A stretch of DNA of 64,000 bases from Synechococcus sp. M44_DOE_062 (GTDB lineage: Bacteria > Cyanobacteriota > Cyanobacteriia > Thermostichales > Thermostichaceae). Below, piece by piece: positions 8,152-17,370 of this stretch. The stretch lies in the NCBI GenBank assembly GCA_015295985.1, contig DVDX01000017.1:1-64000 (forward strand), read 5' to 3'. The position numbers and the translations under genes are program-made. Below the pieces are notes generated by a model. That model was not told where the DNA came from, did no database searches, and worked only from the letters and a program-made list of their open reading frames with translations. Every line of letters starts with the position of its first letter. The first letter of the stretch is position 1.

Positions 8152-9687
8152 ATGGCAGATTGGATCCTGTTGGCGCTGGTGGGTTCTGCAACCTACCTGC
8201 TGCTGCAAAAAAGTGTGGCCCGCCTCTCAAAGGTGCCGTGGCGGATCCTGTGGCTGGTGATGATGCTGCCCCCTTTGGTTTGGGTGCTGGGGCGTCAGGT
8301 GTTCCAGTACGAGGTGCCCCCCTTGCTGATGTTGCTGCTGTTTCTCACCTCTTACTTTACCAGTATGACCTTGGTGAGACGAGGGGGCATTCGACCCCCA
8401 ACCGTAGGCTCTCGGCCTGAGGTGGAAAACGCCTCTACAGAAGCGGATCCCTCGCCGGCTGCAGAACCTGAGCCGGAGGAAGAGGAGGAAGACAGCGCTG
8501 CAGATCCGGTCTCGGTGGCTCTTGCCCACACCCCCATCTCCGAAGTGCCGCGGGAAAAGCTGAGCCATTGCTTCCCCTGGAGCGTCTTTTATTTGCAAAA
8601 TGTGGAGTACCGTCCCCAGGCGATCATCTGCCGGGGCAACTTGCGGGCGGATCCCAGTGAAGCCTATGAGCGGGTGCAGCAGAATGTGGAAACCACCTTC
8701 GGCAAGCGCTTTTTGGTGGTGCTGCAGGAGGGGTTTGCCGGCAAGCCCTTTTTTGCCTTGGTGCCCAACCCGGCGGCGCGGCGCTCCCCGGCGGACAGTC
8801 GAGAATTCCCGCTGCTGGCTCTGGGGTTATTGCTGTTCACCTTCTGGACCACCCTCAGCGCTGGGGCCCAAGCGGCTGGGGTCAGCCCTGACCGGCTGCT
8901 GCATTGGCCCTCTCTGATGAAAGGGTTGCCCTATGCTCTAGGGATCCTTGCCATTTTGGGATCCCATGAGTGGACTCGCTATTGGGTGGCCCGCCGCCAC
9001 CACATCCAAACCTCGCTGCCCTATTTCATCCCGGTGCCTTTTGTTCTGGGAACCTTTGGGGCGTTTATCCAGTTGAAAGAGCCGGTGCCCAACCGCAAGG
9101 TGTTGTTTGACATCGCCGTCGCCGGGCCGCTGGCAGGGAGCCTTGTTGCTTTGGGCATGTTGCTGCTGGGGCTGTTGTTTTCAGCGCCTGCAGATCCTCC
9201 CGCAGTGCCGGAGGGACAGCCGACCCCGATTAGTTTTCATCGCATTGACCCGCGCCTATCGGTGCTGCTGGCAATTCTGGCCCGTATGGTGCTGGGGGAT
9301 CAGTTGCAGCCGGGGCAGGTGATCGATCTGCACCCCCTCGCTTTTGCCGGTTGGCTGGGGCTGGTGGTGATTGCGTTTAACCTGATGCCGGTGGGCCAAC
9401 TGGATGGGGGGCACATTGTCCACGCGGTGTATGGACAGCAGATGGGAGCGAATGTGGGCCGGGTAGCCCGCTGGTTGGTCTTGCTGCTGGCCTTGACGGT
9501 GCAGCCCTGGTTGTTGCTCTGGGCGCTGCTGCTGTTTGTGATTTCCAGTGCTGATGAGCCAGCCCTCAACGATGTGACGGAACTGGACGAGGCCCGAGAT
9601 TTGCTGGGGCTGGGAATGCTCACCCTGCTGGTGCTGATCCTGCTGCCGGTGCCGCCGTTTTTGCAAAATGGGCTGGGCTTGGCCTAG
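8152..9687 (+). CDS. Site-2 protease-like (M50, EGY-type) membrane protein with altered zinc motif
   Basis: A protein of 511 residues from the ATG; a TTG three codons earlier is possible. An N-terminal membrane pair and an acidic linker (EPEPEEEEEDS near residue 110) precede a soluble domain and a multi-spanning M50 domain. The expected zinc site HExxH reads H-E-W-T-R (residues 272-276), followed by ARRHHIQTSLPYFIPVP and FGAFIQLKEPVPNR as in plant and cyanobacterial EGY homologues. The distal ligand motif is present as N-L-M-P-V-G-Q-L-D-G-G-H. With Arg in place of the second His, proteolysis is doubtful. Plant EGY3 is a known protease-dead relative. lysC follows 44 bases downstream. Confidence 0.87.
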   Translation: MADWILLALVGSATYLLLQKSVARLSKVPWRILWLVMMLPPLVWVLGRQVFQYEVPPLLMLLLFLTSYFTSMTLVRRGGIRPPTVGSRPEVENASTEADPSPAAEPEPEEEEEDSAADPVSVALAHTPISEVPREKLSHCFPWSVFYLQNVEYRPQAIICRGNLRADPSEAYERVQQNVETTFGKRFLVVLQEGFAGKPFFALVPNPAARRSPADSREFPLLALGLLLFTFWTTLSAGAQAAGVSPDRLLHWPSLMKGLPYALGILAILGSHEWTRYWVARRHHIQTSLPYFIPVPFVLGTFGAFIQLKEPVPNRKVLFDIAVAGPLAGSLVALGMLLLGLLFSAPADPPAVPEGQPTPISFHRIDPRLSVLLAILARMVLGDQLQPGQVIDLHPLAFAGWLGLVVIAFNLMPVGQLDGGHIVHAVYGQQMGANVGRVARWLVLLLALTVQPWLLLWALLLFVISSADEPALNDVTELDEARDLLGLGMLTLLVLILLPVPPFLQNGLGLA

Positions 9688-9731
9688 ATCCGGGGTAGGA
9701 TCCAAACCGCCCCTGACCTCGTTCTTCCCTC

Positions 9732-11567
9732 ATGGAACGCAGCTTAATCGTTCAAAAGTACGGCGGTACCTCTGTTGGCTCTGTCGAGCGCATCCAAGCC
9801 GTGGCTCAACGGGTGGCCCACACGGTGGAGCGGGGGCATCGGGTGGTGGTGGTGGTCTCGGCGATGGGGGATGAAACCGATCGCCTTGTGGATTTGGGGG
9901 AGCAGATATTGCAGGGATCCCCGACCACGCCGGCTCAGTTGCGGGAATGGGATATGCTCCTTTCCACCGGTGAGCAGGTGAGCATTGCCCTGGTGGCTTT
10001 GGCGCTGCAACGCTTGGGCTGTCCTGCCCTTTCCATGACAGCAGCCCAGGTGGGCATTGTTACCACTCGGGATCACAGCCGGGCCCGCATTTTGCACATC
10101 CACACCGACCGCCTGTGGCAGCACCTGGAGCGGGGAGAGGTGGTGGTGGTGGCTGGGTTCCAGGGGATTACCAGCCTGGCGGAGCTAGAGATCACCACTT
10201 TAGGTCGGGGGGGATCCGACACCACGGCGGTGGCCTTGGCAGTGGCTTTGGGAGCAGAGCTGTGTGAGATCTACACCGATGTGCCGGGGATCTTCACCAC
10301 GGATCCGCGTAAGGTGCCTGAGGCCAGGCTGTTGCCGGAGATCACCAGCGATGAAATGCTGGAGCTGGCCAGTTTGGGGGCGCAGGTACTGCATCCCCGC
10401 TCGGTGGAGATTGCCCGCAACTACGGTGTAAAGCTGCGGGTGCGCTCCAGCTTGGAGCCGTTGCAGGCGGGATCCGAGGGCACTCTCATTCTTTCTCCTC
10501 CTCCCCGTCCTCGTGTTGCCGACAGCAGCATTGAGCTGGGCCTAGCGGTGGATACGGTGGAGCTGGATCGGGATCAGGCCAAGTTGGTGTTGGTGGGGGT
10601 GCCCGACCGGCCTGGTATTGCTGCCCAACTCTTTCAGGGGATCGCGGCGGCAGGGGTGAATGTGGATTTGATTTTGCAGTCCCTCCAGTTCACAGCCGCT
10701 CCTGCCGGCGGGACGGAGTCCTTGCCCCAGCCCACCAATGACATTGCCTTCACGGTCAGCCGGTCGCAGGTGGCCGAGGCTGCAGCCGTTGCCCGGCAGA
10801 TTGGCCAAGAGCTGAAGTGTGCAGCGGTAATTGTGGACGAAGCGGTGGCCAAAGTCAGCATCGCCGGGGTGGGGATGATGGGCCGACCCGGAATTGCGGC
10901 GCACATGTTCCAGGTGCTGGCCGAGGCCGGGATCAATTTGCAGATGATCTCCATGTCGGAGATTAGGGTGAGCTGTGTGGTGGCTGCAGAGCGGGCCGGT
11001 GATGCCGCCTTGGCTCTGGGAGAATCGTTCCAGGTGATCCCCCATTTGCATCGGGCGAAGATGCTGACTGCCCCTCAAGACAGCCACCCGGTACGCGGTG
11101 TTGCCCTGGATTTAAAGCAGTCGCGGCTGGGCATTCGCAAAGTGCCGGATCGTCCGGGAACTGCCGCCCATTTGTTTGGGCGCTTGGCGGCTGCCGGGAT
11201 CATTGTGGACACCATCATCCAAAGCCAGCGGGGCTACCACAACGGGATCCCCAGCACTGACATTGCCTTTACCGTGCCTCAGGATCAGGCGATGGCTGCT
11301 GAGGCCATCTGTCGACAGGTGGCCGAAGAGCTCCAGGCGGCAGGCGTTGACGCGGATCACGACATTGCCAAGGTCAGCATTGTCGGCGCCGACATGGAAA
11401 CCTACCCCGGCGTAGCTGCCCGTCTGTTTACAGCCCTGGCCGAGGCCGGAATCAACATCGAGATGATCGCCACTTCGGAGATCAAGGTGAGCTGTGTAGT
11501 GCGCCGGGATCGAGGGATCCCGGCCTTGCAAGCCATTCACCGCGCTTTCCGGCTGGACTGCCCCTAG
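9732..11567 (+). CDS. lysC: Aspartate kinase with four ACT domains
   Basis: Catalyses ATP-dependent phosphorylation of aspartate, the first step to lysine, threonine and methionine. The N-terminal kinase domain shows VQKYGGTSVGS, FQGITSLAEITTLGRGGSDTTA in pattern, and EIYTDVPGIFTTDPR. It is followed by two ACT pairs (NDIAFTV at about 336-342 and DIAFTVPQ further on; each ends near SEIxVSCVV). The four-ACT, roughly 600-residue form is the standard cyanobacterial enzyme and is usually feedback-inhibited by lysine/threonine. The loop between QSLQF and NDIAFTV is lengthened by a dispersed repeat copy read in frame (PAGGTESLP). Start ATG at 9732. Confidence 0.97.
   Translation: MERSLIVQKYGGTSVGSVERIQAVAQRVAHTVERGHRVVVVVSAMGDETDRLVDLGEQILQGSPTTPAQLREWDMLLSTGEQVSIALVALALQRLGCPALSMTAAQVGIVTTRDHSRARILHIHTDRLWQHLERGEVVVVAGFQGITSLAELEITTLGRGGSDTTAVALAVALGAELCEIYTDVPGIFTTDPRKVPEARLLPEITSDEMLELASLGAQVLHPRSVEIARNYGVKLRVRSSLEPLQAGSEGTLILSPPPRPRVADSSIELGLAVDTVELDRDQAKLVLVGVPDRPGIAAQLFQGIAAAGVNVDLILQSLQFTAAPAGGTESLPQPTNDIAFTVSRSQVAEAAAVARQIGQELKCAAVIVDEAVAKVSIAGVGMMGRPGIAAHMFQVLAEAGINLQMISMSEIRVSCVVAAERAGDAALALGESFQVIPHLHRAKMLTAPQDSHPVRGVALDLKQSRLGIRKVPDRPGTAAHLFGRLAAAGIIVDTIIQSQRGYHNGIPSTDIAFTVPQDQAMAAEAICRQVAEELQAAGVDADHDIAKVSIVGADMETYPGVAARLFTALAEAGINIEMIATSEIKVSCVVRRDRGIPALQAIHRAFRLDCP
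10698..10726 (+). repeat. Short dispersed repeat inside lysC
   Basis: Core GGCGGGACGGAGTCCTTG, shared with copies at 12916, 25046 and 50188. It is translated as part of a loop in the first ACT domain of the aspartate kinase. Confidence 0.75.
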
Positions 11568-11573
11568 CCTGCC

Positions 11574-12629
11574 TTAGGGTTTAGCCGCCAGCAGCAAGGG
11601 AAAATGATGGGCGTTGGGGGCGTGCATCACCTGGATCCCCAGATTGGCGCGGTTGAGGAGATCGGCGTAGGTGGGGATGAACCGGCCCTGGCTATCCAGG
11701 ATGGACTGGTTGAAGTTAAAGCCGTTCAAGTTAAAGGCCATCAGGCCGATGCCAATCGCCGCCGCCCAGATCCCCACCGTGGGCAGGGCCGCCATCCAGA
11801 AGTGGACAGAACGGCTGTTTCTCAAGCCCAGGCCCGGGAACCCCAGCCGACCCAAAAAGGCATAGTGCCCGGCCAGGAAGTTGTAGGTCACTTCCTCTTG
11901 CCCAAGGCGATAGCCGGCATTTGGGGTCTCGTCTTCGGAAGTTTCCCGGATCAGGCTGGAGACCACCAGGGAACCGTGCAGGGCTGCCAGCAGAGCGCCG
12001 CCAAAGACGCCAGCTACCCCCAGCCAGCTAGCAGGGTGCATGAGGATATTGTGTTCCGCCTGGAAAGCCAGCATGAAGTAGAAAGTGCCGGCGATCCCCA
12101 GGGGCAAGCCTTCCGAGAAACTGCCTTGGCCGATGGGGTAGACCAAGAGCACTGCCGTAGCCGCCGCCGCCGGAGCAGAAAAGGCCACCGCAATCCAGGG
12201 GCGCATGCCCAAGCGATAGCTCAGCTCCCATTGCCGGCCCAGGTAGCACCACACCCCGATCAGAAAATGGAGCACGATCAGTTGGTAGGGGCCGCCATTG
12301 TAGAGCCATTCATCCAAGGAAGCGGCTTCCCAAATGGGATAAAAGTGCAGGCCAATGGCCGCTGACGTGGGCACCACTGCTGCCGAGATGAGATTATTCC
12401 CCCCTATCAAGGAGCCGATCACCGGCTCGCGGATCCCGTCTACATCCACCGGCGGAGCAGCAAGGAAAGCAATCACAAAACAAAAGACAGCCGCCAGCAA
12501 CGTCGGGATCATCAACACGCCAAACCAGCCGATGTACAGCCGGTTTTCGGTGCTGGTTATCCATTGACAAAAGCCACTCCAACTCCAGAGCTGCCGTGCA
12601 GCCGAGGAGCGGCGAATTACCGTACTCAT
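11574..12629 (-). CDS. psbA: Atypical (rogue-type) photosystem II D1 protein
   Basis: A 351-residue D1 homologue with full-length collinearity to PsbA. Retained: Tyr164 and His193 (YZ Tyr161/His190), Glu192 (E189), His218 and His276 (Fe/QB ligands H215/H272), His121 (H118), His336 and His341 (H332/H337). Replaced: the P680 ligand H198 is Ser201; D170 is Glu173; E333 is Ala337; D342 is Leu346; QB-site S264 is Gly268. Canonical oxygen-evolving function is therefore very unlikely. Non-canonical D1 forms (rogue/sentinel D1, ChlF super-rogue) are known in cyanobacteria; which group this belongs to needs phylogeny. TAGGAG lies about 9 bases before the ATG. It converges on lysC with 6 bases between. 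Confidence 0.95.
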   Translation of the reverse strand: MSTVIRRSSAARQLWSWSGFCQWITSTENRLYIGWFGVLMIPTLLAAVFCFVIAFLAAPPVDVDGIREPVIGSLIGGNNLISAAVVPTSAAIGLHFYPIWEAASLDEWLYNGGPYQLIVLHFLIGVWCYLGRQWELSYRLGMRPWIAVAFSAPAAAATAVLLVYPIGQGSFSEGLPLGIAGTFYFMLAFQAEHNILMHPASWLGVAGVFGGALLAALHGSLVVSSLIRETSEDETPNAGYRLGQEEVTYNFLAGHYAFLGRLGFPGLGLRNSRSVHFWMAALPTVGIWAAAIGIGLMAFNLNGFNFNQSILDSQGRFIPTYADLLNRANLGIQVMHAPNAHHFPLLLAAKP

Positions 12630-12793
12630 AGGCCAACTCCTAGAAAGACAAAAACATTCTTTGTCGGCTTCCCCGAACGGGGTAACAATCCTCTGGCACC
12701 GACCGCTAAAAGCGTTCTCTCCTTTCAGGCTAGACAGTTTTAGGGATGCCGACAGGGATCCCTAACTTCCGCAACGGGAATGTGAAAAAAATG

Positions 12794-12811
12794 GATTTGT
12801 CGATACAAATC
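12794..12811. promoter_or_regulatory. Perfect inverted repeat upstream of atypical psbA
   Basis: GATTTGT, 4-base spacer CGAT, ACAAATC. It lies about 165 bases upstream of the psbA start in an AT-rich stretch of GC-rich DNA. This is compatible with a dimeric regulator binding site. It has no T-run, so it is not terminator-like. Regulatory role is inference. Confidence 0.4.
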
Positions 12812-12915
12812 GGCACCCACGTGTTGCAATTGGGATATCTTTGAGAGCTTCCCGGTGCAGGCTGGTCACCCACCGTTATGGTCGCTTCAGGCTAGGGTGA
12901 GACGCCCCGACTACT

Positions 12916-12942
12916 GGTCGCGCCAGCGGGACGGAGTCCTTG
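12916..12942 (+). repeat. Short dispersed repeat, intergenic
   Basis: GGTCGCGCC followed by AGCGGGACGGAGTCCTTG. Same family as copies in lysC and at 25046 and 50188. Confidence 0.75.
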
Positions 12943-13232
12943 AAAAGCCTTCTGACCCCCTGCATTATTGCTCCGCAACGCTATTGCTATGCCTACGGCA
13001 CCCTGACGGGAACCGCAACGCTGACGCGAAGATGCGAAGACGCGACCAACGTTTTGGGTGGGGGCACAGTGTCTTAGTTGGAATCGGAATAACCCTAAAG
13101 GCAGCCAAGCTTGAGCAGAGGTTTCTTAAGAATGGGTTTAGGAAAGTGATGTTGTCTGGGATTGCTTTTTCTCCTGCCGGCAAGACCCTATGGGCTCTTC
13201 ATGGGGTTTCCAGAAGTTCGCTTGCGGCATTC

Positions 13233-16200
13233 CTAGGTGGAGAAAAAATCCTGCAAGCACTTTACCTGCAGGGATCCCGACTGCAAAGCGCGAATGGCAG
13301 CCGCGGTGGCTTTGGCCCCTGCCAAGGTGGTTACCAGAGGGATCTTGTAAGCCAGGGCAGTGCGGCGGATTTTTTGGCCATCTTGCTGCGCCTCGACACC
13401 GGAAGGGGTGTTGATAATGAGCTGGATCTGGTGGTTTTTGATGGCGTCGATGACGTGGGGCCGCCCCTCGTGCAGCTTGAGGACTTTATCCACCGGGATC
13501 CCGTGCTCGGCTAAAACCTTTTGGGTTCCTTCGGTGGCCAATAGGCGAAAGCCCAGCTCCACAAACTCGCGGGCTACCGGGATGACCGCCTGTTTATCCC
13601 GGTCGCTGACGCTGATGAACACCGTCCCCTGCAGAGGTAGATTCTGCCCCGCCGCCAGTTGCGCTTTGGCGTAAGCACGGCCAAAGTCTGTGTCAATGCC
13701 CATCACCTCGCCGGTGGAGCGCATCTCTGGCCCCAGCAGCGTGTCGGTGCCGGGAAACTTGTGGAAGGGCAAAACCGCTTCCTTGACGGCAATGTGAGAG
13801 GGGATCACCTCCTGGGTAAAGCCCAGCTCTTCCAGAGTTTTGCCGCTCATCACCTGAGCGGCGTAGTCCGCCAGTGGATGGCCGATAGCCTTGCTGACGA
13901 AGGGTACGGTGCGAGAGGCGCGCGGGTTGGCCTCCAGGATATAAACCTGGCCTTTTTGGACAGCGTATTGCACGTTGATCAACCCCACCACCTTCAGAGC
14001 TTGGGCCAACTTCACCGTCCACTCGCGAATGACCTGCAGCACTTCGGGGCTGAGGGTGCGACTGGGCAGCACACAGGCCGAATCACCGGAGTGGATCCCG
14101 GCCTGCTCGATGTGCTCCAGAATGCCGCCGATGGTTACGGCCCCAGTGCGGTCGGCAATGGCATCCACATCCACCTCCACCGCCTCTTCCAGAAATTGAT
14201 CCACCAGCACCGGACGATCCGGATCCACCGCTACCGCCAGTTGCATGTAGCGCTGTAGGTCTTGGTCGGAATAGACAATCTCCATGGCCCGTCCCCCCAA
14301 GACGTAGCTGGGCCGCACCACCACCGGATAGCCGATGCGGCGGGCAATTTCCAAGCTTTCTTCCACGCTGCGGGCAATGCCATTGGCCGGTTGGCGGATA
14401 TCCAGCTCCCGCAAGATGCGCTCAAAGCGCCCTCGATCTTCGGCAATGTCGATGGAGTCCGGGGAAGTTCCCCAGATGGGAGCCTGAGCTGCTGCCAGCC
14501 CCTGCGCCAGCTTGAGCGGAGTTTGGCCCCCAAATTGCACGATCAGGCCCACCGGCTGCTCGGCATCCACCAAGTTCATCACCTCTTCATGGGTGAGCGG
14601 CTCAAAATAGAGGCGATCGGCGGTGTCGTAGTCGGTGGAAACGGTTTCTGGGTTGGAATTGACCATGATTGCCTCGTAACCCAGGCGGCTGAGGGCAAAG
14701 GCGGCATGGCAGCAGCAGTAGTCGAACTCGATCCCCTGGCCGATGCGGTTGGGGCCACCTCCTAAGATCATCACCTTCTCTTTGCGAGCTGGGAAAATCT
14801 CCGATTCGCTCTCGTAGGTGGAGTACTGGTAGGGGGTAGCAGCCTCAAATTCGGCAGCACAGGTATCCACAGTTTTGTAGGTGGGGATCACCCCTAGGCT
14901 TTTGCGGCGGGCCCGCACCTGATGTTCTGTGGATCCGGTTAGGTGGGCAATTTGTCGGTCGCTGAAGCCCATTTGCTTGAGGTGTCTCAAGTCGTCGGCG
15001 CTCAGGGATCCCAGCTCCCGCCCCTTGAGGGCCTGCTCCACCTCCACCAACTCCTGCAGCTTGTCGATAAACCAGGGATCGATGTGGGTGAGCTGGGCAA
15101 TTTCCTGGGCAGAAAAGCCCATGAGCAAAGCGGTGCGGATGGTGAGCAGGCGGAAGGGGTTGGGGGTGCGCAGGTTGGCCCGCACTTCCTCTGGCTTGGG
15201 GAAAACCTCCGGCTTATCGCTGCCAAAGCCGGGACGGTCGATTTCCAGAGAGCGCAGGGCCTTCTGGATGGATTCTTGAAAAGTGCGGCCAATGGCCATT
15301 GCCTCCCCCACTGATTTCATCTGAGTGGTGAGGACGGGTTCTGCGCCGGGGAACTTTTCAAAAGCAAAGCGGGGGATCTTGGTGACCACATAGTCGATGG
15401 TGGGCTCGAAGCTGGCCGGGGTTTTGCGGGTGATGTCGTTGGGAATCTCCGGCAGCGTGTAGCCTACTGCCAGCTTGGCAGCAATTTTGGCGATGGGAAA
15501 GCCGGTGGCCTTGCTGGCCAAAGCAGAAGAGCGGGAGACCCGCGGGTTCATCTCGATCACCCGCACCTCACCGTTGGCAGGATTGACGGCAAATTGCACG
15601 TTGGATCCCCCGGTCTCTACGCCGATTTCGCGCATGATGGCGATGGCATAGTCCCGCAGCCGCTGGTATTCTTTGTCGGTGAGGGTTTGGGCTGGGGCCA
15701 CGGTGATGGAGTCGCCGGTGTGCACCCCCATTGGGTCGATGTTTTCTATGGAGCAGATGATCACCACGTTATCCGCCAGATCCCGCATCACCTCCAGCTC
15801 AAACTCTTTCCAGCCGATGACCGATTCCTCCACCAAGATCTGGGAAACGGGGCTGGCTTCCAGGCCGGCAGCGCAGATCTCTTCAAACTCCTCCTGGTTG
15901 TAGGCCACCCCACCACCGGTGCCCCCCAAGGTATAGGCTGGGCGGATGATGAGGGGATAGCCAATCTCCTGGGCAATCTGCTTGGCTTCTTCCAGGGTGT
16001 GGGCCAGGCCAGAGCGGGGCACGGCCAAGCCAATCCGCTGCATGGCTTGCTTGAAGAGATCCCGATCCTCGGCTTTTTCAATGGCCTCCCGCTTGGCCCC
16101 AATCAACTCCACCCCGTACTGATCCAGGATCCCTTGCTGGGCCAGTTGCACCGCCACGTTGAGGGCTGTCTGGCCGCCCATGGTGGGTAGCAGAGCGTCG

Positions 16201-16448
16201 GGGCGTTCCCGCTCGATGATTTTGGCCACAAAGTCCGCCGTCACCGGCTCGATGTAGGTGCGCTCCGCCATGCTGGGATCCGTCATGATGGTGGCGGGGT
16301 TGGAGTTGACCAAGACGACCTCATAGCCCTCTTCCCGCAGGGCTTTGCAGGCTTGGGTGCCCGAGTAGTCGAACTCGCAGGCTTGGCCAATGACAATCGG
16401 CCCGGCTCCGATGAGCAAGATCTTGTGAATGTCGGTGCGGCGCGGCAT
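13233..16448 (-). CDS. carB: Carbamoyl-phosphate synthase large subunit
   Basis: A 1071-residue enzyme making carbamoyl phosphate from bicarbonate, ATP and glutamine-derived ammonia for pyrimidine and arginine synthesis. The two homologous ATP-grasp halves are clear: the first starts [22 protein letters not shown], broken here as [11 protein letters not shown] plus [11 protein letters not shown]; the second starts [20 protein letters not shown]. The C-terminal MGS-like allosteric domain ([19 protein letters not shown]) completes it. Length is normal. The partner carA lies about 39 kb away in this window, so the subunits are not in one operon. Start ATG gives MPRRTDIHK, the usual N-terminus. 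Confidence 0.98.
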   Translation of the reverse strand: MPRRTDIHKILLIGAGPIVIGQACEFDYSGTQACKALREEGYEVVLVNSNPATIMTDPSMAERTYIEPVTADFVAKIIERERPDALLPTMGGQTALNVAVQLAQQGILDQYGVELIGAKREAIEKAEDRDLFKQAMQRIGLAVPRSGLAHTLEEAKQIAQEIGYPLIIRPAYTLGGTGGGVAYNQEEFEEICAAGLEASPVSQILVEESVIGWKEFELEVMRDLADNVVIICSIENIDPMGVHTGDSITVAPAQTLTDKEYQRLRDYAIAIMREIGVETGGSNVQFAVNPANGEVRVIEMNPRVSRSSALASKATGFPIAKIAAKLAVGYTLPEIPNDITRKTPASFEPTIDYVVTKIPRFAFEKFPGAEPVLTTQMKSVGEAMAIGRTFQESIQKALRSLEIDRPGFGSDKPEVFPKPEEVRANLRTPNPFRLLTIRTALLMGFSAQEIAQLTHIDPWFIDKLQELVEVEQALKGRELGSLSADDLRHLKQMGFSDRQIAHLTGSTEHQVRARRKSLGVIPTYKTVDTCAAEFEAATPYQYSTYESESEIFPARKEKVMILGGGPNRIGQGIEFDYCCCHAAFALSRLGYEAIMVNSNPETVSTDYDTADRLYFEPLTHEEVMNLVDAEQPVGLIVQFGGQTPLKLAQGLAAAQAPIWGTSPDSIDIAEDRGRFERILRELDIRQPANGIARSVEESLEIARRIGYPVVVRPSYVLGGRAMEIVYSDQDLQRYMQLAVAVDPDRPVLVDQFLEEAVEVDVDAIADRTGAVTIGGILEHIEQAGIHSGDSACVLPSRTLSPEVLQVIREWTVKLAQALKVVGLINVQYAVQKGQVYILEANPRASRTVPFVSKAIGHPLADYAAQVMSGKTLEELGFTQEVIPSHIAVKEAVLPFHKFPGTDTLLGPEMRSTGEVMGIDTDFGRAYAKAQLAAGQNLPLQGTVFISVSDRDKQAVIPVAREFVELGFRLLATEGTQKVLAEHGIPVDKVLKLHEGRPHVIDAIKNHQIQLIINTPSGVEAQQDGQKIRRTALAYKIPLVTTLAGAKATAAAIRALQSGSLQVKCLQDFFST

Positions 16449-16727
16449 GGGGATCCCCGAGGTGGCAGAGTCAGCCTTCTATTGTAGGAGGTCACCCGCA
16501 GGCCAGGTTGCTCATCGAGATCCCTCTTTTTTGAGTGTTGCGCTTGCAAAGGCCATGCACAGCAGGTAGAGCTGGGATCCCTGGCAGGCAGGATTTCTCT
16601 GAGGACACCGGCAAAAGGGTGGCTTCTTCATCAGTATCAATAGACGGAAAAACTTGAACTTTAGATGATATCAGTGCTATCGCCGCAGTAAAGCCGCCCA
16701 GGGATCTGCCGATCGAGGAGACGCTCT

Positions 16728-16961
16728 ATGGCCACGTTAATTGTTCGCAATGTTGACGAAGCCATTGTCAAAGCTCTTAAACAAAGGGCTAGTCGTCACG
16801 GCGTTAGTGCAGAGGCCGAACACCGCAAAATCTTAGAGCAAGTCTTACTCCAGCCTGCGAAACAGTCCTTTGCCGAAGTGCTCAGATCGATACCTAACGT
16901 TGGCAACGATTCAGACTTTGAGCGGGTGCAAGATAACACTGCCCATGATGTATTTGCTTGA
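16728..16961 (+). CDS. FitA/VapB-type ribbon-helix-helix antitoxin
   Basis: A 77-residue protein. The N-terminus, MATLIVRNVDEAIVKALKQR then ASRHGVSAEAEHRKILEQVL, is the classic FitA-like RHH pattern that binds DNA and, through its tail, the toxin. GGAGACG lies just before the ATG. Its last 17 bases overlap the start of the toxin gene, as in standard toxin-antitoxin operons that autoregulate. Confidence 0.88.
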   Translation: MATLIVRNVDEAIVKALKQRASRHGVSAEAEHRKILEQVLLQPAKQSFAEVLRSIPNVGNDSDFERVQDNTAHDVFA

Positions 16962-17370
16962 CACTGACGTCATCAGTGAGCTGCGCAAACACAGTCAAGC
17001 CAACTCCGGGGTTCAAGAATTTCTTCAAACTGCCATTGAGCAAGAGGCCCGCCTCTACATCAGCGTGATCACGCTGGGCGAACTCCGCCGAGGCGTTGAA
17101 CTTATTCGCCATCGCGGCGATCATCTGCAAGCCAACCTCCTGGAGAGGTGGCTGCAAACGGTTGTCGATGACTATGCCGATCACATTCTTGATTTCACAA
17201 TTACCGAAGCCCAGGTATGGGGAAGCCTGTGCGTACCTCACTCTCAAAATGCGATTGACAAACAACTGGCTGCTACAGCCTTGGTTTATGGACTTACCCT
17301 GGTTACCCGCAATGTCCGCGATTTTGCCGGGACAGGGGTGCCTCTCATTGACCCATTTAGACCCTCATAA
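16945..17370 (+). CDS. PIN-domain toxin (VapC/FitB type) ribonuclease
   Basis: A protein of 141 residues from the first of two adjacent ATGs (16945, 16948). PIN-domain acidic residues are visible: LDTDVISELRK (first Asp pair), ITLGELRRGVE (Glu), and AIDKQLAATALVYG followed by TRNVRDF (C-terminal Asp residues). VapC-type PIN proteins are Mg-dependent RNases that cleave tRNA or rRNA when released from antitoxin. It overlaps the antitoxin gene and ends convergently with mrpB (6-base overlap), so the module abuts the mrp operon. Confidence 0.9.
   Translation: MMYLLDTDVISELRKHSQANSGVQEFLQTAIEQEARLYISVITLGELRRGVELIRHRGDHLQANLLERWLQTVVDDYADHILDFTITEAQVWGSLCVPHSQNAIDKQLAATALVYGLTLVTRNVRDFAGTGVPLIDPFRPS

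Larger units (their letters stand above)
12630..13232. other. Long spacer upstream of psbA and downstream of carB
   Basis: About 600 bases without a convincing gene. It holds a small palindrome CCCCGAACGGGG (12671-12682) in the probable psbA leader, a longer inverted repeat at 12794-12811, one short dispersed repeat (12916-12942) and AT-richer sequence near 13080-13160. A rightward open frame through this region continues antisense into carB and looks spurious. Confidence 0.6.

Noticed and set aside
11574-12629. Calling this psbA a chlorophyll f synthase (ChlF)
   Set aside because: No far-red photosystem cluster is present in the window, Glu189 is retained, and group membership cannot be decided without phylogeny.
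12855-13514. Rightward 219-codon open frame between psbA and carB
   Set aside because: Its second half is antisense to conserved carB, its first half is repeat-bearing spacer, and the protein has no recognisable domain.
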